This document shows positions 54,360-63,677 of a stretch of DNA of 64,000 nucleotides, in pieces. How positions within the stretch are numbered: the first letter of the stretch is position 1; each line of letters opens with the position of its first letter. A model generated the notes under the pieces. It did not search any database. It had not been told where the DNA came from and saw nothing but the letters and a program-made list of their open reading frames with translations. Position numbers and translations under genes: made by a program. This DNA is from Methanobacteriota archaeon (GTDB taxonomy: Archaea; Methanobacteriota; Methanobacteria; Methanobacteriales; Methanobacteriaceae), in the NCBI GenBank assembly GCA_023411115.1, contig JAEYPF010000013.1:62001-126000 (forward strand), given 5' to 3'.

Positions 54360-55202
54360 TTAATCATTCTCCTCAATAGGGTATGAACCTAATAGCTTTA
54401 TGTATGATATTTTAGTTTTTATGGTATTTATTTTTATGGTATTTAAAATATTCGCTACTTCGCTGTCCTCTCTGTGTCCTTCAAAATCTATAAAAAAGAT
54501 GTAGGTTCCGAGTTTCTTCTTGGAAGGGCGAGATTCAATTTTGGTTAAATTAATATTTCTTTTTGCAAATTCTCCAAGGACATCATAAAGCCCTCCTGGT
54601 CTATCTTCAATTAATGAAAACACTATAGATGTTTTATCATGACCCGTAGGTACATGGTCTTCTTTATTTATAACAACAAACCGTGTTACATTGTTTTCAA
54701 AATCCTGTATGTTATTTGCAGCGATTTTAAGTCCATATATTTCTGCAGCCTTTGATGCTCCAATTGCAGCAGCATTTTTTTTACCTTTTACAATTTCTGC
54801 TGCCTGGGAAGTACTCGGTGTTGCCACTGGTTTTGCACCCAAATTTTCAATAAATTTGCGGCACTGTGAAAGGGCCTGGGCGTGAGAATATACAAATTTT
54901 ATATCTTCTATGGAAGACCCTTCATTTAAAAGAAGATTATGGCTTATAGGAAGTATAATTTCATTTTTAATTTTAAGGTCATAATCATGGGCAAGAAGAT
55001 CAAGGGTAACTCCTACAGGGCCTTCAATTGAGTTTTCAATTGGAACAACACCCATATCAACGATATCATTATCAACAGCATCAATGACTTCCATTATGGA
55101 ATCGAATGCTATTAGTTTACCATGAATTTTAGAAGCAGCTTCTTCTGCATATGAACCAGATGGTCCTAGGAATCCTATGCACGTTTTTTCGGAGTTTGAC
55201 AT
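54360..55202 (-). CDS. pheA: prephenate dehydratase
   Basis: A 280-residue monofunctional enzyme: IGFLGPSGSYAEEAASKI at the N-terminus, VPIENSIEGPVGVTLDLL, the catalytic TRF in NVTRFVVINKE, and a C-terminal ACT domain (TSIVFSLIEDRPGGLYDVL, ESRPSKKKLGTYIFFIDFEGH) for phenylalanine feedback. It converts prephenate to phenylpyruvate. AAGGAAAA precedes the ATG. It sits between surface-protein genes and is probably transcribed alone. Confidence 0.96.
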   Translation of the reverse strand: MSNSEKTCIGFLGPSGSYAEEAASKIHGKLIAFDSIMEVIDAVDNDIVDMGVVPIENSIEGPVGVTLDLLAHDYDLKIKNEIILPISHNLLLNEGSSIEDIKFVYSHAQALSQCRKFIENLGAKPVATPSTSQAAEIVKGKKNAAAIGASKAAEIYGLKIAANNIQDFENNVTRFVVINKEDHVPTGHDKTSIVFSLIEDRPGGLYDVLGEFAKRNINLTKIESRPSKKKLGTYIFFIDFEGHREDSEVANILNTIKINTIKTKISYIKLLGSYPIEEND

Positions 55203-55350
55203 TATTTTTTTCCTTGACTTTGATATTTTGTAATTGGTTTAAACAAAAGTTTATTTAGTAATTATAATATTTTTAAGATATTTGTTGATTTATATGGTTC
55301 ATATATTTAAAACATTTAAAAAAAATTTTTAATTTAAAATATTTAATGCC

Positions 55351-56049
55351 CTATTTTGCATTTATACTGTTAACGCAAGCATCTACGAGTTTATTTGTCA
55401 TTTCAGCGGCATTTTCAGTTGTATTTTGTTCAGGAATCTCATATACAAATGTTGGATAACCTTCCGCTGCAATTGGATCTGAAACTTTAATTACAGATGT
55501 GGCTTTGTAAAGGGACTTTTTGGGTGATTTATAATATCTAAATGATGGCAACGTTTTTCTAACGTTTTGGGCGAGCTCCACTGATTTATTATCCATGGAG
55601 GGAGTCGCAATATAGAATCCGTCTCCATAACCTTCCTGGTGGGCATGGAATATAATTACAAGCTTGTAATCAGATTTTTTAATATCTGGAACGATGTACT
55701 CAGCTGCAAGATCTTCACCATTTGTCCTTCCTACAGTAAAATTTTCTGGGTTATCTAAAACATGTATGCTGTAGTCAGTTATTTCAATATCATGGGTTAA
55801 TGCATAGTTTTTAATTACATCTTCCATTGGAGCTATTGCTATTTTTTCACGGGGATGTATGCCTGTAATAATGGCTATCTTGTTTTGGTGAAGTCCACCT
55901 GAAGCATAAACGCTTTTTGTGACATAACCTTTATTATTTGAACCAATTACATTATCAGTCTGATTGATGTTATTTAATATAGACATAGTTACAACCAGTG
56001 CAACAATACCTAAACAGGATATAATTAGGAAAATTTTGTATTTTTCCAT
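55351..56049 (-). CDS. membrane-anchored M14-like (zinc carboxypeptidase/amidase) protein
   Basis: A 232-residue exported protein. An N-terminal membrane segment (YKIFLIISCLGIVALVVTMS) is followed by a domain with ITGIHPREKIAIAPM, where HPRE fits the HxxE zinc motif of M14 peptidases and aspartoacylases, and VIIFHAHQEGYGDG as a second histidine site. A later Glu in TFVYEIPEQNT may be the general base. It likely cuts a peptide or amide outside the membrane, possibly in pseudomurein or surface proteins. GGAGGTG precedes the ATG. Confidence 0.72.
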   Translation of the reverse strand: MEKYKIFLIISCLGIVALVVTMSILNNINQTDNVIGSNNKGYVTKSVYASGGLHQNKIAIITGIHPREKIAIAPMEDVIKNYALTHDIEITDYSIHVLDNPENFTVGRTNGEDLAAEYIVPDIKKSDYKLVIIFHAHQEGYGDGFYIATPSMDNKSVELAQNVRKTLPSFRYYKSPKKSLYKATSVIKVSDPIAAEGYPTFVYEIPEQNTTENAAEMTNKLVDACVNSINAK

Positions 56050-56110
56050 TGTAACACCTCCACACGAATATAAAGTCTAATTTATAAATAAAATCATAAA
56101 AAAAGTGAAA

Positions 56111-57151
56111 TTAAACATTTGATACGTTTAAATGGTATTTTAAGTCTTCTGCAGAGTTGAATAGGGGAACTGTTCTTTGATTATTAAAGAGCAGGTTGTT
56201 ATTGAAATCACTGTGTAATATCATGTTTCCTAAATATTTTTTGCCCGGAATTTTTGGTAATTCTTTACCGGATATTTTTTTTCCTATATATTGAATATTA
56301 TCTGGATTACCATTTGTTCTCCCTAATAAAGCTCCTCCATCAAAAGAAGCCCAAATAGCTACACTTTTGAGGTTATAATTGTAATCATAAGTAATTACGT
56401 TTCTCCTATCTTGACCATAAATGTCTCTGCCTATTATTTTTATTGCTGCACTGGTTGGATCATTGCTGAATCTATTGAATTTGCCACGTTTGTAATATCG
56501 GGGGTTGTTGGGCACTTTAATGTAGTCTCCATCCTTCATTTTAAACAGTTTAGTCATGCTGTAGGAAACCCTGTAATCATATGCAGTTATTCCTACATCA
56601 TCACTGGGAGATTTTATAACGAAATGGCCCCATCCATTCTGCTTTATAATTGAACTTGCCTTTTCTACATCGTTCTCTTCAATGATACCCTTTGATATTA
56701 TGTCACTTCCAAGCTTTTCTAAACGTTCATTTGTGTTGGGTTCATCTTTTCCTCCAATATTAATTATCCATCCATTTTCTGTAATTATGGTATGAGAAAA
56801 ATAGCCCCCTTGTGTTTTATATTCTTTAATTGCATTTTGGCCGTTGAAATTTATCTTATCAATTAGTATATCTGCAGAATATCCTGAGTCCCTTCTGTAT
56901 GCTACTACGTCATGCCCCTGTTTATCGTGTACTATAACTGAAGTACATCCTCCATCATTTTTAGGCGCATTTGCCGCATTTGATTCTATTTTACTATCAT
57001 ATGTTGCGTCTAAATTTGACTGTTTATGTAAATCCATTGTATTTTGTAAATTGGATTTATCATTTATATCTAAAGAATGAGAAGCTACTATTGAAAATAG
57101 CATCAATAAGGATAAAATTCCTACTGTTATGTATATATCATTATTTTTCAT
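56111..57151 (-). CDS. exported protein, possible C45-like Ntn-hydrolase
   Basis: A 346-residue protein with an N-terminal membrane segment (residues ~6-24) and a linker to Cys69 in GGCTSVIVHDKQG. The CTS start, followed by GGYFSHTIITENGWIINIGG and FKMKDGDYIKVPNNPRYYKRG, resembles acyltransferase/amidase members of the C45 Ntn-hydrolases, which need processing to free the Cys. This is a weak match. The M14-like gene follows by about 60 bp, so the two may act on one exported substrate. Otherwise unknown. Confidence 0.6.
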   Translation of the reverse strand: MKNNDIYITVGILSLLMLFSIVASHSLDINDKSNLQNTMDLHKQSNLDATYDSKIESNAANAPKNDGGCTSVIVHDKQGHDVVAYRRDSGYSADILIDKINFNGQNAIKEYKTQGGYFSHTIITENGWIINIGGKDEPNTNERLEKLGSDIISKGIIEENDVEKASSIIKQNGWGHFVIKSPSDDVGITAYDYRVSYSMTKLFKMKDGDYIKVPNNPRYYKRGKFNRFSNDPTSAAIKIIGRDIYGQDRRNVITYDYNYNLKSVAIWASFDGGALLGRTNGNPDNIQYIGKKISGKELPKIPGKKYLGNMILHSDFNNNLLFNNQRTVPLFNSAEDLKYHLNVSNV

Positions 57152-57499
57152 GTGATTGCAACCCTTTTAAGTCCAATTTCAAAATAACATTTAAACGTGA
57201 AACTGAATGAAAGTTGGAGAAAAGTATAATTAGTTATTATTTTATTTACTTTTATTATTACATATTTAAATAATGATATGTTCTTTATAATTCTAAGTAG
57301 TAAAAATCGCTATTAAATTTAAAAATAGAATAAAAGGCTAATTATTTTCGTAATATACAGTTATTGACACATTATTTTGGCTAAATATCATGTAATGATC
57401 TAATAAAGTTCTAAATAGCATAATATCATCCAAAAAAAATAAATTGTATTCATTTATTAAAGATACATTTTAACTTAAATTAAAGAAGATTTTTAGCTT
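57152..57499. other. AT-rich intergenic region
   Basis: About 350 bp between the end of the RNA ligase operon and the start of the C45-like gene on the same strand. It is strongly AT-rich and must hold that gene's promoter at the high-coordinate side of nothing else recognisable. No RNA gene or repeat seen. Confidence 0.5.
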
Positions 57500-58753
57500 T
57501 TAATAAAGCCCACCATTAATATAATTATTGATTTTATCAGTAGTAGATTGGTGTATTCTTCTTATTATGGCCTTGTTACCTTCAAATTTAAGGAGAACTG
57601 CAAAAACTCCAAGATCTTGTAGATAATGCAGGAATTCCTCAGCTTCTTCTTCATTTTCAACATCAATTATTAAATCTTCTCCTGCGGGATTACCGGCGGC
57701 CACATTCTTTATTGTATTTACCATGGGGTATAAAATGGCTTCTCCAAGTTTATGTGCCCTTTTTTGAAGTTCTTCTTCACTGTCTTCCATTTCAAATGCC
57801 TGGAAACCTTCCCTTATCACTCTACTAAAGAAGAAATCCCTTCCAAAGTCAAAAGGATAGGTAAATGCATAACTGATTTCATCAAAGTGGGCCTGTGAAG
57901 ATGTATATTTTAGGGGAGGAATCTTCATGGAAGGATCTTTCATTACAATTCCTTCTCTGCTGGCATTTCCAATCTCTTTAATTATCTTTTTAATTTCCTG
58001 CGGGGCTTCATCAACTCTATATATTCCAATAAGCCTTACAATTGGCAAATTATATTTTTTAAGTAATTCAGTCTTTTCTTTAATGGTTAATGGTTCATTT
58101 GAAATCTTTTTACGCAGGTCAAATACCCTAAATCCAAGATTGCCAATTTCTTCGTAATAATGAGATACATAAGGATTTTCAGTGCCGATCATTTCTCCAC
58201 ATATCACCAGATCCGGATTATCGCTGAAAAAACTATCAAGATCCATAATTTCCTGGGCTTTTTTGGTGGTATATGGGCATAGGTATCCTCGCCTGGTTAA
58301 AGCAACTATTCCATCACCTATCGATGCGATACGCACATTATAGCCATTCATTTTCTCTTCAACAGCGATATTATCCTTAAAATGGTTTTTGAGAGTAGGT
58401 GAAAGCATCAATGTCCTTCTTATCTTGGGAAATCCTCTTATAACTTCTATTCTGTCTCTAAAATAAACTACAGTGCCTGTTTCAATAATACCAACATCTT
58501 TTTTAAACTGCATTGCTGGAGATCCATGGAATTCAAAAAATTTAATGATTCCCTTTTTAATTGCATGATCCAGCTTATCAGCTTTTACACCTAGAATTTC
58601 TTGAAGTTTTTTATCTAAAAAATCTTCTATAACGACTCTAGATTCTAAATCGCAGGTAGAACAATGAAAAAAAAAGTTGTTGAGGGAGTTATTTCTCCTC
58701 CAATCTATGTTCATCCTTTTATCGCAATTTGGACATTTTATTTCAGGTAAAAT
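57500..58753 (-). CDS. ATP-dependent RNA ligase with N-terminal zinc ribbon, apparent ATT start
   Basis: An archaeal (Rnl3-type) RNA ligase. The adenylated Lys lies in EEKMNGYNVRI, followed by LTRRGYLCPY, VICGEMIGTENPY, EGIVMKDPSMKI and a C-terminal dimer/helical region. The first ATG is at 58714, but the frame is open upstream and encodes LPEIKCPNCDKRMNI; with CSTC further on, this completes a CX2C...CX2C zinc ribbon. GGAGG lies seven bases before ATT at 58753, and the ATT shares one base with the TGA of the CBS gene (TGATT in place of the usual TGATG). So ATT is the probable start, giving 417 residues. CTG at 58756 is a second option. Confidence 0.85.
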   Translation of the reverse strand: MLPEIKCPNCDKRMNIDWRRNNSLNNFFFHCSTCDLESRVVIEDFLDKKLQEILGVKADKLDHAIKKGIIKFFEFHGSPAMQFKKDVGIIETGTVVYFRDRIEVIRGFPKIRRTLMLSPTLKNHFKDNIAVEEKMNGYNVRIASIGDGIVALTRRGYLCPYTTKKAQEIMDLDSFFSDNPDLVICGEMIGTENPYVSHYYEEIGNLGFRVFDLRKKISNEPLTIKEKTELLKKYNLPIVRLIGIYRVDEAPQEIKKIIKEIGNASREGIVMKDPSMKIPPLKYTSSQAHFDEISYAFTYPFDFGRDFFFSRVIREGFQAFEMEDSEEELQKRAHKLGEAILYPMVNTIKNVAAGNPAGEDLIIDVENEEEAEEFLHYLQDLGVFAVLLKFEGNKAIIRRIHQSTTDKINNYINGGLY

Positions 58754-59574
58754 CAGGGGGCCTCCAGCTCTACAATGAAATTCATTAGATCTGTTTTAGT
58801 GATCATTCCTGTAATTTTGCCTGTACCGTCGGTAACTGGTATTCCGCTGAAGTCTTCATCTATCATACATGATGAGGCGTCGGCTACTGTAGATTCTTCA
58901 TTGATTGTTCTTACATTTTGAGTCATTATGTCCTCTACAAGAAGATTTCTTATTCTTGCAGATTGATATTTATCAGGAACGACTTTTCTAAAGGATATCA
59001 TTGAACTTGCTATGTCTTTAGCAGTTAAAATTCCTTCAAGTTCACCCCCGCTCATTACTGGTAATCTTCCAATATCCTCATCAATTATTATTCTTCTTGC
59101 ATGAACAAGTCTATCTTCAGGGCTTATGGTCATTACGTTAGTTTGCATTCTGTCTTTTACATATGTATTATTGTAGGGTATCCCCTGGCAAGTTTTAATG
59201 AAATCTGTTTTTGTAACAATACCTGTGATCTCCCCATTATCTACAACAGGTATTCCGCCAATTTTATTTTTAATCATTATTTTTGCGGCATTTCCTATAT
59301 TTTCGCTACTTGTTAGGGTTATGGGGTTAGGGGTCATAACTGTAGATATATAAAAATGTGAAGGGGCCATATTTCCGTATCTGGATGAACCAAGCCTTAA
59401 TGCAATATCTTTTTCAGTTATAATTCCTACTAATTCCCTTTTATGGTCATTGTTTGTATTAATAACAGGAAGCCTTGAAACTTTATGTTTTTTCATGAGT
59501 TTTAATGCATCGTGAATATTCTGGTCTTTATCTGCTACAACAACTTTGGAACTCATTATATCTTTTACATGCAT
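58753..59574 (-). CDS. four-CBS-domain protein
   Basis: About 273 residues with four CBS motifs: VKDIMSSKVVVADKDQNIHD, STVMTPNPITLTSSENIGN, KDRMQTNVMTISPEDRLVH and VEDIMTQNVRTINEESTVAD, each ending in a GIxTxxD segment (GIVTKTDF, GMITKTDLM). CBS pairs bind adenosine nucleotides, S-adenosyl compounds or metals and act as energy or metabolite sensors. GAGGGATAT fixes the ATG at 59574 rather than the frame start at 59592. Its stop overlaps the RNA ligase start by one base. Confidence 0.9.
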   Translation of the reverse strand: MHVKDIMSSKVVVADKDQNIHDALKLMKKHKVSRLPVINTNNDHKRELVGIITEKDIALRLGSSRYGNMAPSHFYISTVMTPNPITLTSSENIGNAAKIMIKNKIGGIPVVDNGEITGIVTKTDFIKTCQGIPYNNTYVKDRMQTNVMTISPEDRLVHARRIIIDEDIGRLPVMSGGELEGILTAKDIASSMISFRKVVPDKYQSARIRNLLVEDIMTQNVRTINEESTVADASSCMIDEDFSGIPVTDGTGKITGMITKTDLMNFIVELEAP

Positions 59575-59604
59575 ATTATATCCCTCACTCAAATTTACAA
59601 AATA

Positions 59605-59645
59605 TGAAAATCTATGATTTTCATTGTGAAAAAATCTATGATTTT
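59605..59645. repeat. tandem pair of GAAAATC-TAT-GATTTTC palindromes
   Basis: TGAAAATC/GATTTTCA around TAT at 59605-59623, then AAAATC/GATTTT around TAT at 59631-59645. They lie 30-70 bp before the CBS gene start on the coding strand. Confidence 0.8.
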
Positions 59646-59674
59646 CAACATATATTTAACAAATTGAAGCTCTT

Positions 59675-60517
59675 CTACTGAATCCCTTTAATTATGTCAG
59701 TTTTGGTAATTATTCCAACAAGAGCATCGCCTTCAACAACAGGAAGATGGCTTATATAATTATCGCACATCAATGCGGCAGCTTCTGCTGCATCTATATC
59801 TCTGCTGATTTTTAAAATATCCTCAGTCATTATATCTTCTGCAGTTAGCATTGATATATCTCTGGCTTTCCTTTTTTCCTCGCCTTCAGTGTCCTGTCTT
59901 ACAAAGTAGACCCTTTCAACGCTTACGCCAGTTTCAGGATCATCTACCCTGGCAAATGAAATATTTGCTGGAGTTATAATACCTGCAATTTCATTATCGA
60001 ACATTACAACGAGACCATCTATCTTGTTTTCGTTCATAACGTTTATTACATGGGTTATGGTATGGTTTTGATTTACAGTTACAACATCTTTAGTCATAAG
60101 ATCGGAAACTTTCCATCTATTTGTAAATTTAGAGGCATAATATTTCATAAGATCTGTTTTCGTGATGATTCCTGCCAGTCCTTCATTATCCACAACTGGA
60201 ACTGAACTTATTTTGTTCCTTAACATGGTTTCAACGGCTTCTTTCAGGTCACTTTCAGCATCTATTGTTGTGAGGTTGTTGCTCATAACTCTCCGGATGG
60301 ATATGGTGTCTATAGGCCTTCTTTTCCATGCAGGCCCATTTCCCCTTAATTTACGTGTTAAATCTTTTTCTGTGACAATTCCCAGAGGATTTTCATCTCT
60401 ATCTGTAACTATGACTCTACTAACTCCGTGTTTTAGCATGATTTTCCTTGCATGAGCCACCTGTTCAGTATCCCGGATTAAAAATACTTCATCATTCATT
60501 ACTTCACTAACTTTCAT
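59675..60517 (-). CDS. four-CBS-domain protein
   Basis: A 280-residue protein with four CBS motifs: VSEVMNDEVFLIRDTEQVAH, IRRVMSNNLTTIDAESDLKE, VSDLMTKDVVTVNQNHTITH and AEDIMTEDILKISRDIDAAE. Between them lie GVSRVIVTDRDENPLGIVT and SVPVVDNEGLAGIITKTDLM. The third and fourth motifs are split by a charged insert (~185-210, SVERVYFVRQDTEGEEKRK). GAGGGGTTATC precedes the ATG. It follows the next CBS gene by 13 bp. Confidence 0.9.
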   Translation of the reverse strand: MKVSEVMNDEVFLIRDTEQVAHARKIMLKHGVSRVIVTDRDENPLGIVTEKDLTRKLRGNGPAWKRRPIDTISIRRVMSNNLTTIDAESDLKEAVETMLRNKISSVPVVDNEGLAGIITKTDLMKYYASKFTNRWKVSDLMTKDVVTVNQNHTITHVINVMNENKIDGLVVMFDNEIAGIITPANISFARVDDPETGVSVERVYFVRQDTEGEEKRKARDISMLTAEDIMTEDILKISRDIDAAEAAALMCDNYISHLPVVEGDALVGIITKTDIIKGIQ

Positions 60518-60530
60518 GATAACCCCTCAA

Positions 60531-61472
60531 TTATCCACTTATTGCCCTTAAAATATCGCTTTCAGTTATTATGCCAATTAAATCGTTATTTCTAACTACA
60601 GGTATGCCGCCAAGGCCTTTAGTTTCCATTATGCTGCATATATCACCTAATCGTGCCTGAGCATTTGTAGTTATCACTTCTTTTTGCATAATATCTGCAA
60701 TTACTGTATTCAGGATTTGTTCGCCATCATTTGAAGCTAACTTTTCAAATGCAGTATTATTACCAAGGAATTCTAAGATATCCGTAGCGGTGACAATTCC
60801 AACCAGCTTGTCATTTTCTGGATGAGGTGTTTTCCTTTCTTCTCCAATTACGGGAATTCTTCTAAAATTATTTCTAACCATAATTTTAGATGCTCCTTCA
60901 ATGCGGGTTCCTGGAGTGGTAGTTATAAGTGATGTGGTCATGAAATCTTCCACAACTTCATCAGTTAGAACTCCTGAAAGGAGAAATGCAAAATCTCTTT
61001 CTGAGATTATACCCACAATTTTTTCATCGGAATTTATTATTGGGAATGCACCGACTTCTTTTTCCAGCATTTTAGAAACTGCGTTTCCTATGGAACTTTT
61101 ATGACTTAAAACTTCTACTTTGTTTGTCATAATTTCCCTTACAGGATCATTTATGGCAGATAAAAAATTTCCGTCATGTTTTTTCTCTAAAATTTGATAT
61201 TTATCTCCGCCACCTAAAAAATCGAGTATATCCATGGAAGTTACAATTCCACGAATTTTTCCAGTCCCTGGATCTGTGATGGGAAGTCTCCTAAATTTGT
61301 TTTTAACCATTATTTCTGCAGATTCCTTAATTGTAGCGCTTTGAGGTACTGTAATTACTTCTTTTTTGGCGATGCTCATAATATCGCCGTCGTGTTCTGT
61401 TATATGGGTTTCAAACTCCAATGGAGCTCTCTCTCTAGATTTTACTATATTTACCAGTTCTTTTCTTCTCAT
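60531..61472 (-). CDS. four-CBS-domain protein with N-terminal extension
   Basis: A 313-residue protein. A ~28-residue extension (VNIVKSRERAPLEFETHITE) precedes four CBS motifs: IMSIAKKEVITVPQSATIKE, VREIMTNKVEVLSHKSSIGN, VEDFMTTSLITTTPGTRIEG and IADIMQKEVITTNAQARLGD. FRRLPITDPGTGKIRGIVTS and GIPVVRNNDLIGIITESDI show the nucleotide-binding ends. GAGGTGTACTC precedes the ATG. It is separated from the next upstream CBS gene by 86 bp. Confidence 0.9.
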   Translation of the reverse strand: MRRKELVNIVKSRERAPLEFETHITEHDGDIMSIAKKEVITVPQSATIKESAEIMVKNKFRRLPITDPGTGKIRGIVTSMDILDFLGGGDKYQILEKKHDGNFLSAINDPVREIMTNKVEVLSHKSSIGNAVSKMLEKEVGAFPIINSDEKIVGIISERDFAFLLSGVLTDEVVEDFMTTSLITTTPGTRIEGASKIMVRNNFRRIPVIGEERKTPHPENDKLVGIVTATDILEFLGNNTAFEKLASNDGEQILNTVIADIMQKEVITTNAQARLGDICSIMETKGLGGIPVVRNNDLIGIITESDILRAISG

Positions 61473-61558
61473 GAGTACACCTCACATGAAACTAAAACAT
61501 AAAGTAATCTCTAAAAATAAATTTGAATGATCTAAATTCCACAAGTAGTATTTTAAAA

Positions 61559-62371
61559 TCAATTTATATACGACCCTAAAACATCTTCCCTTGCAATTAT
61601 TCCGACAAGTTCAGCTTCTCTTACTCTTTCGGGTTCTCTTTTAATATATACTGGATGATCAACTACAGGTAATCGTCCAATATTGTATTTAACCATTAAT
61701 CTTGCGGCTTCTTTGATATCTTTATCTGCTGTGATGACTATGGGTGGAGTTTTCATAACGTTTTCTACCTTGGAAGGTTTTTTTAATCCTCCTTCCTTAG
61801 AAATTCTCAAGTGACCTGAGTTTATAATATCTTTCCGGGTTATCATACCTATTATTTTCTTCTTTTTAATTACAGGGAGCCCAGAAAATCCTGTATCATC
61901 CATTTTATCCCATACTTTAGATAAAGGGTCATCAAAGTTGCATGTAACAACTTTCTTTGTTATTATTTTGTTTATATCTTGCTTTATAGGATTAACATCG
62001 CGTTCTAATAAATTTTCAAGGATATCAGCAACGCTTATTATCCCTACAAGAGTCATATCATCTTCAGATTTAATTACAGGAGCTTGAACAATATCTGCAT
62101 CCATTATTTGCTTACCAACCTTGCTAATATCTACATCGGGTGTTGTGATAACCTTTGGGTGTTCCATGATCCCGCGGGCTTCAATATTTGACTTTGTTGC
62201 GGAGATGCGCATCATGTCTCCACGAGTTATTGTCCCTTCTAAATGATTTCCAGAAACTACAGGGACACATCTAAAACTTTCATCTCTTAATATAGATCTG
62301 ACCTTAGTCACACTCGTATCTACAGAAACTGTAACCGGATTCGGTGTCATAACATCTCCAACAATGTTCAA
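61559..62371 (-). CDS. four-CBS-domain protein
   Basis: A 270-residue protein with CBS motifs VGDVMTPNPVTVSVDTSVTK, ARGIMEHPKVITTPDVDISK, INKIITKKVVTCNFDDPLSK and VENVMKTPPIVITADKDIKE. The third motif lacks the usual Met after Asp (IIT for IMT). Its ATG overlaps the stop of the preceding CBS gene by four bases (ATGA type), a sign of coupled translation. Confidence 0.9.
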   Translation of the reverse strand: MNIVGDVMTPNPVTVSVDTSVTKVRSILRDESFRCVPVVSGNHLEGTITRGDMMRISATKSNIEARGIMEHPKVITTPDVDISKVGKQIMDADIVQAPVIKSEDDMTLVGIISVADILENLLERDVNPIKQDINKIITKKVVTCNFDDPLSKVWDKMDDTGFSGLPVIKKKKIIGMITRKDIINSGHLRISKEGGLKKPSKVENVMKTPPIVITADKDIKEAARLMVKYNIGRLPVVDHPVYIKREPERVREAELVGIIAREDVLGSYIN

Positions 62372-62934
62372 GTTAAATCACCTTCTAAATCTTCTTTACA
62401 TTCTTCACAGACAAATTTTCCATCAATTTCATCTAAATAGTCCATGAAGTTTCCACATGTTTCACAAACTCCAGGTACTGGCTGATCTTCACTTTTATAG
62501 CCAATTTGGTTTTCCATTCTTGCATTTTCAACAAGAATTTCAGTTAATTCTGGAGAAACTGTCATAATATCTTTTGCAGTTAATATGCCTTTAAGAATCC
62601 CGTCTTTTACAACAGCTAATCGTCTTATGTTCATTTTTGACATGAATCGCGCAGCTTCGTTTAATTCTCTTCCGGGATCAATTTTTATGAGATTTCGGGT
62701 CATTATTTCCTCAACAGTTATTGCACTGGCTTTAATGTCCTTTGCGACGACTTTGTTGATTATATCGCTTTCTGTAACTATTCCTTCTGGTTCCCCATTG
62801 TCCTTTACTATCAAGCAACCTACATCATTTTGACTCATTAAAAAAGCAGCATCTGCAGCATTGTTTTTGGAGCTTACGGTGACTACATTTGAAGTCATTG
62901 CATCATTTACTGTAACTTTTGTTTCTATTTCCAT
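62368..62934 (-). CDS. two-CBS-domain protein with C-terminal zinc ribbon
   Basis: About 188 residues: two CBS motifs (VNDAMTSNVVTVSSKNNAAD, VEEIMTRNLIKIDPGRELNE) and a third partial GILTAKDIM, then a C-terminal CETCGNFMDYL...FVCEECKEDL zinc ribbon. The ribbon could bind nucleic acid or a partner. The ATG at 62934 follows AAGGTGCACAAA; the GTG at 62943 overlaps that ribosome site. queE ends 10 bp upstream, so this gene heads the CBS series within a queDE operon. Confidence 0.9.
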   Translation of the reverse strand: MEIETKVTVNDAMTSNVVTVSSKNNAADAAFLMSQNDVGCLIVKDNGEPEGIVTESDIINKVVAKDIKASAITVEEIMTRNLIKIDPGRELNEAARFMSKMNIRRLAVVKDGILKGILTAKDIMTVSPELTEILVENARMENQIGYKSEDQPVPGVCETCGNFMDYLDEIDGKFVCEECKEDLEGDLT

Positions 62935-62944
62935 TTTGTGCACC

Positions 62945-63646
62945 TTATCGTATTTTCAGAAGTTTATGAACTTGAGGTATTGTCAATACATCTAAATAGT
63001 TTCCCACCACTTCAGAAACTTCAAATAATTTTTTGCTATTTTTTATCCAGTAATCAAGTGGATCTGACGGTTGAATAACCACAGATAGCTTTGAAGCATC
63101 TGAAATTTCATCACATATCCTTGAAGCTATGGATTTTATTGTATCAACTTTTGTGGAGGGCAGTATAACTATCTTACAATATATATTTGTTTTCTTATCT
63201 ATTAATAGATTTAGTGATTTTAATTCATTTGTAAACAGATTATTCCAATTGGGAGTTGAACGATGCTCTGGCAATTTAATGTCCAAAGAAGCATATTTAA
63301 TTAACTCAGCTATTTTCTCCATTTCGCTTGGTAATGAACCATTAGTTTCAAGCAGGCAATCAAAATCATATTTTTCCAAAAATGATCTTATAAAATCAGC
63401 ATGCAATAATGGTTCTCCGCCTGTTAGAGAAACAGAATGAAAGTCAGGAGTTACCAGATCATTTATAGAATTAAAAAGTTCTTTTTCAGAAAAAAAGGGC
63501 CCAAGTGTTGAGTCTTGACTTTGTGGAGTATCACAGTACTCGCATCGAAGATTGCATCCAGAAAATCTTACAAAAACTTGTCTTCTTCCAATTAAGGTAC
63601 CTTCGCCCTGGATGCTTGAAAATATCTCATTTATGTGAGCTTTCAT
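62945..63646 (-). CDS. queE: 7-carboxy-7-deazaguanine synthase QueE
   Basis: A 233-residue radical SAM enzyme: IFSSIQGEGTLIGRRQVFVR, cluster cysteines Cys31, Cys35 and Cys38 in CNLRCEYCDT, VSLTGGEPLLHADFI and LETNGSLPSEM. QueE rearranges 6-carboxytetrahydropterin to CDG, the precursor of preQ0 and archaeosine in archaeal tRNA. It follows queD by 31 bp and leads into the CBS genes by 10 bp. Confidence 0.95.
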   Translation of the reverse strand: MKAHINEIFSSIQGEGTLIGRRQVFVRFSGCNLRCEYCDTPQSQDSTLGPFFSEKELFNSINDLVTPDFHSVSLTGGEPLLHADFIRSFLEKYDFDCLLETNGSLPSEMEKIAELIKYASLDIKLPEHRSTPNWNNLFTNELKSLNLLIDKKTNIYCKIVILPSTKVDTIKSIASRICDEISDASKLSVVIQPSDPLDYWIKNSKKLFEVSEVVGNYLDVLTIPQVHKLLKIR

Positions 63647-63677
63647 TAATGGTCACCACATCAATTATGCAGTAAAT

